64,000 nucleotides of DNA from QHXQ01 sp963788965 (GTDB lineage: Bacteria; Acidobacteriota; Blastocatellia; Pyrinomonadales; Pyrinomonadaceae): assembly GCA_963788965.1 (NCBI GenBank), contig CAWBIK010000005.1, positions 1 through 64,000 on the forward strand, given 5' to 3'. Shown piece after piece: positions 8,855-17,966 of the stretch (position 1 is the stretch's first letter; every line of letters starts with the position of its first letter). A program made the position numbers and the translations under genes. Below the pieces are notes generated by a model. It was not told the DNA's origin. It saw only the letters and a program-made list of their open reading frames with translations, and searched no databases.

Positions 8855-8961
8855 GTGTCCCTTCATAAGCTGATAATTTGGGTAAACGGGAAGGCCCCTT
8901 CACAGTCTCAGCGCCGTTAACGGTTTATGTCAGTAAACTGCTCGTGGGACACCAGCTTACC

Positions 8962-10381
8962 TAGTCGTCCCTGAAAAAGTCAGGCCGGTTGTAAGCTCAC
9001 GGCTACTTGGAAGAAGCGCCAGAGCTTCCGCAGGTTGAAGCCGCAACCCGTTAGCAGCGCGTTGACGCGGTCGCCCTCCTGACCGAGTAAGTGATTACGC
9101 TCCATCCCGTGGTCGTGCTTGAGATGACCGATGACAGGCTCGATAGCTGCGCGCCTGCGCAGCAGGGCCTTCAGCGTTCGCGTCAACCGCTTTCGTCCTG
9201 AGACGTAGACGGCCACGTCTTTTGGGTGATGTGCCGTGCCCTTGAAGCCACGATCCACGAAGGCTTCCTCCGGCTTGACTGTGGTCATCCGCTCGACCTG
9301 AGCGAGGGCGGGTGCGAGCGTCCGCCCATCGTAAGGGTTCTCATGCACGGCCTCGACGCCGACCACCCAGTTGTTCTTTGATGTGGTGACTATTGCCACC
9401 TTGCAGCCGAACTCGTACGGCTGGTGCGCCTTCCCCTTAGCGATGCACTCGACCTCGGGCGCATGCACACTGTAGAGCTTTGGCGAGTCGTGCCGCTGCT
9501 GACGGAGGATGCGCTCGCTCCGCTCCAGCAGCGCCTTGAGCGCGGGTGCGGGCCGCGAACACTTGCGCCGGATGTCGCGGATGACGCGCCCCAGATACAG
9601 GCGTAAACGCTTGGTTTCGCGCCGTGCCCGCTTCATCTGTCGGGCCTGGGCGTAGCGCCCTTGCCGCACCAGCGCACGCTGGCCTAAGCGCGCGTAAGAC
9701 TGTCGCAAGTTGATGAAGGCAGCGCGAGCCGCCCGTACCAGGGCGCACCGCGCCTTGTGATAAAGGCGTGCGTCTGTGGGAAAGGCGATGGCCTTCTCTT
9801 GTACGGTCGTATCGACGTTGACTCGCCTGATCTCCGACTCGCGCAACGCCTGCTCGCGCTTGGCCGTCGAGAGCGTCTCCGTGAGCAGCTTCTCGACACC
9901 CGCCGCGCCGAGGCGCCAGCGCCAGCGGACGAGCGAGGTCGGGTGACAGGGCAACTCATGCTCGAAGTAGGTGCGGCCACAGAAGAACTGCCAGTAGGGG
10001 TTCTCCACATACTTCTCGACGACGGATTCGTCTGACTCGTCGAAGAGGTACTTGAGGTAGTGCAGCCCGACCATCAAGCGCGTGGGCAGACCGGGCCGCC
10101 CAACATCCTCGGCATAGAGCGAGCCGAGTTCGGCCTCGAAGCGAGCCCAGTCGATGGCCTCGGCTAACCGGTAGAGCAGATGCTCGTGCGAGACGAGCAA
10201 CTGAAGGCGCACTCGCGAGGAGTTATCCGGGGCTAGTTCAGGGTTGGTGGGAGGGCGCATCAATCACCGTGTTTTTATGATCAAATGGCAGAACACGGTG
10301 ATTCTACACACCGCTTGGAGCGCCACACACCTCGCTTTGCTCAGTGTTTTCGTCTGATTCAGACTTTTTCAGGGATGACTA
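8962..10381. mobile_element. IS5-family-like insertion sequence, complete
   Basis: About 1.42 kb with imperfect 22-bp terminal inverted repeats (8962-8983 and 10360-10381, two mismatches, each containing CCCTGAAAAAGTC). A 6-bp direct repeat CTTACC flanks it (8956-8961 and 10382-10387; ambiguous by one base), the probable target duplication. It carries one intact transposase gene. It landed next to the tail of a decayed TPR gene. Confidence 0.85.
8980..10260 (-). CDS. IS5-family-like DDE transposase
   Basis: About 426 residues from the ATG at 10260 (MRPPTNPELAPDNS). The N-terminal region resembles the transposase DUF772-type domain (GRPGLPTRLMVGLHYLKYLF and WQFFCGRTYFEHELPCHPTS). Catalytic-type segments follow: VNVDTTVQEKAIAFPTDARL (first Asp), a VDRGFKGTAHHP segment (second Asp), and RRRAAIEPVIGHLKHDHGMERN (the Glu of the DDE triad). 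Length and order match complete IS5-group enzymes and no frameshift is seen, so it is probably active. Confidence 0.9.
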   Translation of the reverse strand: MRPPTNPELAPDNSSRVRLQLLVSHEHLLYRLAEAIDWARFEAELGSLYAEDVGRPGLPTRLMVGLHYLKYLFDESDESVVEKYVENPYWQFFCGRTYFEHELPCHPTSLVRWRWRLGAAGVEKLLTETLSTAKREQALRESEIRRVNVDTTVQEKAIAFPTDARLYHKARCALVRAARAAFINLRQSYARLGQRALVRQGRYAQARQMKRARRETKRLRLYLGRVIRDIRRKCSRPAPALKALLERSERILRQQRHDSPKLYSVHAPEVECIAKGKAHQPYEFGCKVAIVTTSKNNWVVGVEAVHENPYDGRTLAPALAQVERMTTVKPEEAFVDRGFKGTAHHPKDVAVYVSGRKRLTRTLKALLRRRAAIEPVIGHLKHDHGMERNHLLGQEGDRVNALLTGCGFNLRKLWRFFQVAVSLQPA

Positions 10382-10392
10382 CTTACCTTGAG

Positions 10393-10662
10393 TCAAGTAG
10401 ATAACCACCTAAGGTAATCTATCGCCTTCTCCCATCGGTTGAGATTAAAGAGGGCTCCACCAAGATTGATGAGTGGAATCAATATCTTGCTTTCATTACC
10501 AATCTCCGCCCAATTCCGTACGGCCTCTTCGAGATATACAACTGCCTTTTCGGTTTGCCCGAGCCCTATGTGCAGCTTTCCCAGCCGACTGAGGACGGCA
10601 GATTGGTCTGGGCGGTCCCCAGCAGCACGGGCTAGAGACAGACACTTCTCTGGGCATGAATG
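10393..10662 (-). pseudogene. TPR protein C-terminal remnant
   Basis: Directly after the stop of the next TPR gene (10663-10665) the same frame stays open to a stop at 10393. It encodes LARAAGDRPDQSAVLSRLGK and GGALFNLNRWEKAIDYL, clear TPR helices without a start codon. The upstream protein already ends in the form seen in its paralogues (VRALVAEWQSRLD), so this is more likely the tail of a second, lost TPR gene than a read-through extension. The IS5 element sits immediately beyond it. Confidence 0.6.
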
Positions 10663-12237
10663 CTAACCGCCCGTGTCTAGGCGACTCTGCCACTCCGCCA
10701 CCAAGGCGCGAACTTGCTCGACGCGCGGGTCTTCCATCATGTCGAGAATTTCCACGGCGGCCGCGGCGTAAGGTATGGCCTCAGGCAGGCGCCGCAGAGC
10801 CGCGTAGGTCAGACTCAGGTTGGCGAGGTCAAGCCCCTCGCCCCGCCGGTCACCGGCCTCACGCGCGATTTCCAGATGCCGCTCGAAGCATTCGAGGGAC
10901 TTGACATACTCGCCCAGACTCCTGTAGGCGTTGCCGAGGTTCCCGAGCGCGTTGCCCTCCCCTAAACGATTGCCGGTCGCGTGGACGATGTCGAGATGCT
11001 GCCGAAAGTGTTCGGACGCCTTGCCGAACTCCCCGAGCGCCATGTAGACGAGGCCCATATTACCCAGGTCTGTCCCTTCCGCGTTCCGGTCGCCGCATTC
11101 CCGGTCGATGGCGAGGGCCTGTGCATGATGATCGAGTGCCTGCTGCGTCTCGCCCAGAATCAGGTACGCCCGGCCGAGGTTCCCGAGATTGACGGCCTCA
11201 CCCTGCCGGTCGCCGAGCCGTCGAACACCTTCCAGGGCCTGCTGGTAAAGCGCGACGGCGCGCGCCTCCTCACCCAGATCGAGCCACGCATTACCGAGAT
11301 TTCCCAGACCGCAGCTCTCCGCCCATGGGTCTTCCGTTTCGCGGGCGATGGCGAGGTGTCGCTCGTAACAGTCGATGGCGTTACGCGGCTCGCCCAGCGC
11401 GTCGTAAACGAGGCCCAGATCACCGAGTGCGTTACATTCGCCCCTGCGGTGACCCATCTCCCGCGCGATGGCCAGGCGACGCTGGTTGAGGTCGAGGGCG
11501 CGCTTGACCTCGCCCAGGTCTAAGCAGGCGGCGGCCAGATTGCCTAGGCTGTCCGCCTCATCCCTGCGGTCACCCAGCTCGCAGTCAATGGCGAGCGCCT
11601 CTTCGTAGTGCTCGACTGCACGACGGACTTCGCCCAGATTCCGCCAGCAATTCCCGAGGTTGGACAGGGCGTCGCCCTCGCCACGCCGGTCGCCGCGCTG
11701 CCGCGCGATGTCGAGTCGTTCCTGATACAAAGGAAGTGCACGCCGAAAGTCGCCGTGCTCGGCGTCGATGGTTGCCAGGTTGTTTATGCTGAAACCCTCG
11801 CTCTCCCGGTCGCCTATTTCACGGGCGAGGGTCAGAGACTCGTGCCAGCACTCCGCCGCGCGCTCCACCTCGCCGAGCTGGAACAGCGCGGCGCCCAGGT
11901 TGATGAGGTAGGCCGTCTCGCCCTCACGGTCTCCCAACTTTCGCGCCGCCGCCAAGGCCGCTTCCAGCCACGCGACACGTTCACGCGGGTGTTGCAGCAG
12001 GTCAAGCAGGTATGTGCCCGCGCCGGGGTATGTGAGACAGAGGTCTGCCGCCGCGTTGTCCTCTTCCATGTGCGCCGCCGCCCACTCCTGCCCCGAGCGG
12101 ATATTCTCCCATTCCAAGGCGAAGCCACGCAGGGCGTTGTCGTCATCATCGCTGGTCAGGTAGACGTTATCCAGCGTGTGCAGCACCTTTGCGTAGTGCG
12201 TCGAGTACCTGCTCCACGCTTCATGTAGGATTGTCAT
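10663..12237 (-). CDS. STAND-type TPR sensor protein
   Basis: 524 residues built from an N-terminal linker (SRYSTHYAKVLHTLDNVYL, then FALEWENIRSGQEWAAAHME, then LLDLLQHPRERVAWLEAAL) and about ten 40-residue TPRs with the consensus LGNLGxxxxxLGExxxAxxxxexxLaIARExGDRrgEg. That linker is normally found between the winged helix and the TPRs of bacterial NB-ARC/STAND receptors, but no NTPase is present. The start has a good GGAGGAG ribosome site. It is divergent from a paralogue at 12475. Probable role: ligand-sensing or scaffold partner for an NTPase encoded elsewhere, such as the CHAT-NB-ARC protein at 37146-39053. Confidence 0.8.
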   Translation of the reverse strand: MTILHEAWSRYSTHYAKVLHTLDNVYLTSDDDDNALRGFALEWENIRSGQEWAAAHMEEDNAAADLCLTYPGAGTYLLDLLQHPRERVAWLEAALAAARKLGDREGETAYLINLGAALFQLGEVERAAECWHESLTLAREIGDRESEGFSINNLATIDAEHGDFRRALPLYQERLDIARQRGDRRGEGDALSNLGNCWRNLGEVRRAVEHYEEALAIDCELGDRRDEADSLGNLAAACLDLGEVKRALDLNQRRLAIAREMGHRRGECNALGDLGLVYDALGEPRNAIDCYERHLAIARETEDPWAESCGLGNLGNAWLDLGEEARAVALYQQALEGVRRLGDRQGEAVNLGNLGRAYLILGETQQALDHHAQALAIDRECGDRNAEGTDLGNMGLVYMALGEFGKASEHFRQHLDIVHATGNRLGEGNALGNLGNAYRSLGEYVKSLECFERHLEIAREAGDRRGEGLDLANLSLTYAALRRLPEAIPYAAAAVEILDMMEDPRVEQVRALVAEWQSRLDTGG

Positions 12238-12474
12238 AGACGACTACTCCTCCGCATCCGTAGTAAGGGGCCGCCGATCGCGGCGGCAGTAACGGCTTTG
12301 CAAACGCCTGCCCGCATAACATTTTACTGGACGAGCACACGCCTTTCAGGCGCACGGCGGCGTCTTAACTAACCATGCGTTTTTATTGATCGCCTCGGTG
12401 CGTACTCCCATGTAGAATGCTTCCAGGTTCGAAGGCGACGCTCTTCTCTGCTCGCCCCTTCGCGTGTGGTGTTG

Positions 12475-14063
12475 ATGGCCCCTGACAGCTCCGCGACGAC
12501 CATGCCCGGCCCGCACGAAGCACAACTGCGACACGCAGTCTATTACATGGGACTGCTGCGGAACGCTAAGAACTTCCACGAGCGCGGCGGCGAGCACTCG
12601 CGTGAGGCGCTCACGCTCTTCGACGCTGAGCGGAGCAATATCGAACTCGCCTACGGGCGTGTGGCCGCGGCCGCGGAAGAGGACACCGTGGCGGCCGACC
12701 TGTGCTGTCACTTCTACCAAGCCGGCGGACTCCTCTTCTACCTGCGCCTGCATCCGCACACGCAAATCCGCTGGGCCGTGGCCGCCGTCCGTGCCGCGCG
12801 CCGCTGTCAGAACCGGACGGCCGAGGCGCACTGCCTCAGCGGGCTCGGCGTGGCGCACGCGGCCGTGGGTGATTTCCGCAATGGCATCGAGTTTCTCCGA
12901 CAGCGCCTTGGGATGGCGCGCGCGGACGGCGACCGAGCGGGCGAGGCCACGGCCCTCGGCAACCTCGGCATGATTCACACTAAGCTGGGCGAGGCGCGCC
13001 GCGCCGTCGAGTGCCATGAGCGGCAGCTCTCGCTCATCAAGGAGCTCAAACGCCCGCGCTCGGAGCTGACGGCGCTCGGCAACCTCGCCAACGCGTACGC
13101 CGACCTGGGCGATGCCGAGCATGCCATCGAGTACAACGAGCGGGCGCTCATGCTCGCGCGCGAGTTGGGCGACGAGTACACCGAAGGCGCTTTGCATGGC
13201 AACCTGGGCATGGCCTACAGCCTTTTGGGGCAGATGCGCCGCGCCATCGAGTGTCACGAGCGAGCGCTCGCCGTCGCGCGGCAGGTGAGCGACCAACGGA
13301 GCGAGGCTTACGCGCTGCGCAACCTCGGCCTAGCTTACGGCGAGATGGACGACCCGCGACGCGCCGCCGACTGCCACGAGCGGCACCTGCTCATGGCCCG
13401 TGAACTCGGCGACCGCTACGCCGAAGGCGAAGCGCTCTACAACCTCGCCGGCGCGCTCTGCCAGATGGGGCAGGCCGCGCGTGCCGTCGAGCTCGCTGAA
13501 GAAGCTTTGGAGATTGACCGCGAGACCCGCGAACCGCTCGGGCGAAGGCCGCGACTTCGGCCTGCTGGCCACCGCCTACCGCATCAAGGGGGAGACGGCG
13601 CGGGCCGTCGAGTTGCACGGTCGGCAACTCTCGGTCGCGCGCGAGATGGGAGACGGCAGGGCCGAGGCCGGGGCGTTGAGCAGCCTCGCCTCTGTCCACC
13701 TACAGTTGAAGGACGGCGACCGCGCCGTTCCGCTCCTCGAAGAGGCGGGGGAGATGTTCGGCAGGATGGGCGACCTCCGTTCGCTCGGGCACAACACGAG
13801 CAACCTCGGTTATGCTTATTACCTGTCCGGCGAGTTAGCGCGGGCGGCCGACTGTTACGAACGCTGCGCGGCCTTCGCGCGTCAGGCGGAGAACCACTTC
13901 GGCGAGGCCGCGATGCTGGTTAACAAGGGCTACATGCTCGAAGAGCTAGGCAACCGCGCCGGGGCGTCTGCGGCCCCTCTCCGACGCGCTGGCCATATTC
14001 GAAAGACTCGGGGCGCGCGAGGCCGCGGAGGTGCGAGCGCAGCTTGACGAGTGGCGGAGCTAG
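12475..14063 (+). CDS. STAND-type TPR sensor protein, two frameshifts
   Basis: A paralogue of the neighbouring divergent gene: linker (AQLRHAVYYMGLLRNAKNFH, LTLFDAERSNIELAYGR, YLRLHPHTQIRW) followed by about ten 40-residue TPRs. The frame shifts near 13535 (after EIDRETRE to GEGRDFGLLATAYRIKGE) and again near 13965 (EELGNRAGA to LSDALAIFERLGAREAAEV). The spliced protein ends LDEWRS with a stop at 14061-14063, the same ending style as its paralogues. The TPR pattern is undamaged on both sides of each shift, which suggests sequencing indels or very recent inactivation. Confidence 0.75.
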
Positions 14064-14164
14064 TCCTCGCCGCGGGCGCCTGCTCCGGTCGCTTCAACAG
14101 GTCAACCTACGCCTCATCGCCGTCGTCCTTAAAGATGATGGCAACGCTCAACGACGCACGCCTC

Positions 14165-14181
14165 AGAGCAGTGTTGCGAAA
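14165..14181. repeat. IS6/IS26-like terminal inverted repeat
   Basis: GAGCAGTGTTGCGAAAA closely resembles the GGCACTGTTGCAAA end of IS6-family elements. It lies about 40 bp beyond the stop of the transposase remnant that follows, where an element end is expected. Confidence 0.55.
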
Positions 14182-14219
14182 ATTATTTTAGAGCGTAGAA
14201 AGTTATAATCTGCTCTCCC

Positions 14220-14530
14220 TTAGGCAGCGAACCCGAACAGACTCTCGACGAACTTCGCCTGTCCCTGCGCATCGCTTCCTGCTAACCTGTTGACCTGACC
14301 TTTCCTCATCATGTTCATCGCCTCAATACCTTCGAGCGTCCGCTCCGCTGTGTGAAAGTGCTTGAAGCATTGTGACGCTCGCAACTTCTTTTTGACAAAA
14401 CGGTGGTCTTGCTTGATCACGTTGTTCAGGTATTTCACGGGCCGCAGCTTGCAGTCCGGTAGCACAATTCCTTCGGCTTGTGAGATGGAGAATGCTTCAG
14501 GATAAGCTGCATTCTTATCGACACTAATGG
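14220..14530 (-). pseudogene. IS6-family transposase, C-terminal fragment
   Basis: The recognisable C-terminal third of an IS6/IS26-type DDE transposase. It reads SVDKNAAYPEAFSISQAEG, LPDCKLRPVKYLNNVIKQDH, RFVKKKL, HTAERTLEGIEAMNMMRKGQ and a final ESLFGFAA, which align with the Asp-to-Glu part of the family. The upstream half (catalytic first Asp, HTH) is missing or scrambled beyond about 14545. This is a dead insertion between the TPR pair and the large operon. Confidence 0.8.
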
Positions 14531-14711
14531 AGAAGGGTTAGCCTCCGATGCTCGGCCCTCACTATTTTCTTATTGCGATCTCTGAGCCGAACAAGGTTAG
14601 CGTGTTCTCGGTAAACGGCTGTCGGCCGTTCAGGAGGGGTGCGCGCGAAATACACTTGACACGCACCCCCTGCTTCATAGATGCAACGCAACCTCATCAC
14701 ATCACTACCGT

Positions 14712-15008
14712 CTAACGGGCCGAGCGGAAATTCTTACGAAGCCGTTGCTGTGCTGATTCTAGGCGTTCGTTGATTTCTCGGATTCGTGTTTCCAACACTT
14801 CGTCCAATTGTCTGTTCACTTCCTCTTCCGTTGTCCCTTCTATCGTCAGGTGTCTCTCTGCTGCCAACTTGTTGCGCTCGGCTTCGAGCAAATCACGCTC
14901 CGCCGCTGTAACCAAATCATGCTGCGACTCTTCCGGCAGGCTTTGGCTTTGGTCCTGGCTGGCTTTGTTGAACTCGTCCGTCAGATCGGGTGCGTTCGGC
15001 GGGGCCAA
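14712..15008 (-). CDS. small coiled-coil protein, unknown
   Basis: About 98 residues, highly charged and predicted coiled coil (ERDLLEAERNKLAAERHL, EEEVNRQLDEVLETRIREIN). In the open frame only a TTG at 15006-15008 can start it. A perfect AGGAGGTG ribosome site precedes an ATG at about 15022 that is one frame off, so a one-base indel between 15008 and 15022 would give a normal start. It is the last gene of the large minus-strand operon, just after the VirD4-like gene. No family recognised. Confidence 0.55.
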   Translation of the reverse strand: MAPPNAPDLTDEFNKASQDQSQSLPEESQHDLVTAAERDLLEAERNKLAAERHLTIEGTTEEEVNRQLDEVLETRIREINERLESAQQRLRKNFRSAR

Positions 15009-15064
15009 TCGTTATTCGGCATTTCAATTCACCTCCTCGGTTGAAGCGTTGGAGCCAAAGACTC

Positions 15065-17139
15065 TTATGTGTAGTCAGGGTCTTTGGTGTAGTAACCCGT
15101 GAACGGGTGGACGAACCGCATCAAGAACTCCCGTACTCGCGCCGCCGTCGGCGCGGCCCTGCTCCTGTCCTCGGCAGTCAGCAGGTCTTCGCCCTCGTAA
15201 TATTTGACCTTCTCCAGCAGGAGCGGGGCCTTCCCGCCCGCAGAATGTATTGCTGCCCGCTTTCGAGCGACGTTTCCTTGCTCACTTCGTCCGGCGTGCG
15301 GAGTGGCGTCGCGAACGGCGCATCCGCGCTCGCGGCGAATCGCATCGAGCGCGCGCCGATGTGCTTTGAGATGAACTCAAGGCTCTGCGTGTCGTTCAGA
15401 GAGAAGACTTGTACGGCGCGGCTGCTGGACAGAAACGCGTTGACGCCGTTGCCGTACAGTTCCAACAACCCGCCGAAGTCCTGCACGAACGGCCACACGA
15501 TGAAGTTGTAGCCCGCCAACAGGCGGAAAGCTTTCTCAACCTCGATCATCTTCCCGAGTTGCTGGAACTCGTCCAGGATCATCAACACCTTTGTCTTCGA
15601 GCGCCCGCCTCTGGACATCTCGCCGAGCGCGAGATTGATGAAGAGGCGCAGGAACCGTCGATGTATGTCGAGGAACCGCGGGGGCACGACCAGATAGATA
15701 GTCGTCGGTCTGTCCTTGAGCTCGGAGAACTTGAAGGTTGATCTCTTCAGGACACTCTGGATCGCCGAGCTGCCAAGCCATTCGCTGTGCTTATCCGCGT
15801 TCGAGAGGATGTTCTGTATCTCATCGGTGGCGAGGCCGCGGATGATCCTGCTCCCCGCGTCGCGCGCCAGGTCTCCCGCCTTTTGATTGAGCGACATGGC
15901 AGCCCACAACCTGTTCTGCTCGTTCGGCCCCAGTGCCAGGAGGTCACGAATCATCGGTAGCGAGGGGTCTTTGTAGTCAGGCGAGCTGATGAGCTGCGCG
16001 ATGAGGCCGCCGATGATAGTCCTCGCCCCGTCGTCCCAGTGCGTCCCATTCTTCTGCGACGCGTCCGCAACCACGAGCGCGTCGGCCAACACCCCTATCT
16101 CCTCGCGAATGGTCTTCGATTCGAGCAGGAGCGACTCAAGCGGGTTGAAGCCGTCGCTTTCGTTTTCGGGGAGCACGCGGAACGGATCGACGATGTAGAC
16201 CTCCTGCCCCATCTGCCGCCGTCGCTCAGCCGTCACGATGGCGTTCGTGCCTTTGGGATCTATGACGAGCGCCGACCCTTCCCACACCAGCAGGTTCGGG
16301 ATGATGACGGTGGCGCCCTTGCCGGAACGTGAGCCCGCAATCGTGAGCATGTGCCTGTCGTCTTCGATGGCGATGTGGAGCAGCCGGTGGTAGAGCGAGC
16401 GCCCCATGAAGAGTGCACCGCCGCGCTTCCGCCCCCACTGCCGGTAACGCAGCGCCCACTCTTCAATGAGGCCCGCAAAACGCGCCGAGCCGCCGACGCC
16501 GAACCGACCCGCCTCGAAGAAGTTCAGGGCCGAGCCGTGAACCGAAACAGCCAGACGCTTGATGAGCCAGTGCGTCAGCGAATAGCACGCGAGCGCCAAC
16601 GCCAGAAACACGGGCCACTCCGATTCGATCGTGCGCCAATAGAGAGTAGCCTTATCAGGCTCTTTTTCTTCTTCGCTCTTGCCCTCTAACAAGTCCCATG
16701 CCTTCTTCACGTACTGACTGAATCCTTTAGTCTCGGCCTCCTTGTCCTTCATGTACCGGTTGTTGCGGCTCGTGTCCTGCCATCCGGAATCCGTCAAGAT
16801 GGCGAACGGAATCAGGCAGAAGAAGAACAGCACGATCAACAGCTCCGCACACACGCCCTGGACGCGCCGCAGCAGCCTGGTAGTCCCATACTGCTGACCT
16901 TTCGGCAGCGCGAAGCTGAGCAGCAGACCGAGCCCCTTTAAGATGAAGACGAACAGGACGAGCGCGATGATGAACTTGAAGTAGAAGACCAGCCCTTGTC
17001 CCGTCAAATTATTCGGAATGAGGAACGTGAGCACGGCTTTCGCAATCGGCCCCGAAGCCCCCACCGCGTCGAGCAGCAGCGGCCCGAAGTTCCACGCTAA
17101 AGGGAAAGCCAGCAAGAGAAGCCAGATTCGCTGTCGCAT
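15065..17139 (-). CDS. VirD4/TraG-like coupling ATPase, one frameshift near the end
   Basis: Start at 17139 (MRQRIWLLLLAFP), preceded by AGGAGGT at ideal spacing; this is better than the in-frame start at 17157. It has about four hydrophobic segments in the first 210 residues. The TraG/VirD4 motor follows: Walker A GSRSGKGATVIIPNLL, PKGTNAIVTAERRRQMG, Walker B VLMILDEFQQLG, then PFVQDFGGLLELYG. Near 15228 the frame shifts; the correct continuation KAPLLLEKVKYYEGEDLLTA ends at 15065, so the apparent end at 15178 is an artefact. In T4SSs these hexamers feed substrates to the channel. No relaxase or other T4SS gene is nearby, so it may serve the cytoskeleton-like operon instead. Confidence 0.85.
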
Positions 17140-17247
17140 TGATACCTCCTGAGGCAAAGAGCCAACGAACGCAGGACGGGGCGCGGCGGCACCCTCGGAA
17201 AACCGAGACGTACAGTCTGTACGGCTCGAAGTTTGTATCTGATCCGC

Positions 17248-17961
17248 TCATTTAAGCGCCTTCTTGATGACGGCGAGCCTCTGTTGGATAGAGCCTCTGG
17301 TGGCATCGTCCAACTCCGGGCCGCCTAAAGACAGAGCACGTTCGTAGGCGTTCAACGCACTCCTGTACCCTGTTTTGCCCCGCTGGAAATAAGCGAATCC
17401 CAACGCAAAATGCGCGTAAGCACTTTGCGGGTCGAGCGCCACGGCCTGATGTCCATTGGCGACGGCCTCTTCATATCTGTTCATGCCGGCGTAGGCGATG
17501 CCGCGCAACGCGTAAGCTCTGGCGAAATCGTGCTTCGCCTCGATGGCCTTGTCGAAGCTGGCGATCGCCTGCCCGTATTTCAGCGCCTTACCGGACTTGG
17601 AGACTTGAAGCTCGGCCTCGTTCAAGGCGACTGTGCCAAGCGCGAAATGAGCATAGACCCAATCAGGTTTCAGTTCTTGCGCCCTGGTAAAATGTTTGAG
17701 CGCGGCGGGCTTGTCGTTGAGCTTCCACCACGCCCAGCCCAGGTCGAGAAGCAGATAGACATTCGCCGATTGTGGCCCGTCCAACTCCGAGAGGATTGCG
17801 CGTGCTCTCCGCCGTAGGTCTTCTCTCTCAGGCAAGGAAGACGACAGCTCGGCCCTGCGCATCAAATCTTTGAAAGCCCAATACCTGTTAAAGTAATCGA
17901 CCGTATCGTCGCCCGCTCGCCGCCTTCGCGCCTGCTCGTACAGACTGCTCAACTCCTGCAC
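17248..17961 (-). CDS. TPR protein of the tubulin/actin-like operon
   Basis: 237 residues with about four classic 34-residue TPRs (LGWAWWKLNDKPAALKHFTR, HFALGTVALNEAELQ, ALRGIAYAGMNRYEEAVANG, HFALGFAYFQRGK). This is a different TPR type from the 40-residue STAND-like repeats elsewhere in the island. No signal peptide is evident. It lies 5 bp after the PEGA gene, so the two are translationally linked. It is probably an assembly scaffold; no specific function can be given. Confidence 0.75.
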   Translation of the reverse strand: MQELSSLYEQARRRRAGDDTVDYFNRYWAFKDLMRRAELSSSLPEREDLRRRARAILSELDGPQSANVYLLLDLGWAWWKLNDKPAALKHFTRAQELKPDWVYAHFALGTVALNEAELQVSKSGKALKYGQAIASFDKAIEAKHDFARAYALRGIAYAGMNRYEEAVANGHQAVALDPQSAYAHFALGFAYFQRGKTGYRSALNAYERALSLGGPELDDATRGSIQQRLAVIKKALK

Positions 17962-17966
17962 GTCCT

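Noticed and set aside
10393..10665. TAG read-through extension of the TPR protein
   Set aside because: The protein already ends like its paralogues, and the in-frame tail has a somewhat different repeat style; a remnant of another gene is simpler.
12346..13296. Long open frame antisense to the TPR gene
   Set aside because: The translation is a repetitive mirror of the TPR coding repeats in GC-rich DNA, with no independent start signal; a shadow frame. The same applies to antisense frames over the other TPR genes.
10663..14063. CRISPR-like periodic DNA repeats
   Set aside because: The period is about 120 bp and in frame, and it encodes 40-residue TPRs; there are no constant short repeats with unique spacers and no cas genes. 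The same holds at 29339-31042 and 39144-42650.
15065..17139. Evidence that the island is a self-transmissible ICE
   Set aside because: Only a VirD4-like ATPase is present; no relaxase, VirB4, pilus genes or origin of transfer was seen in the island.
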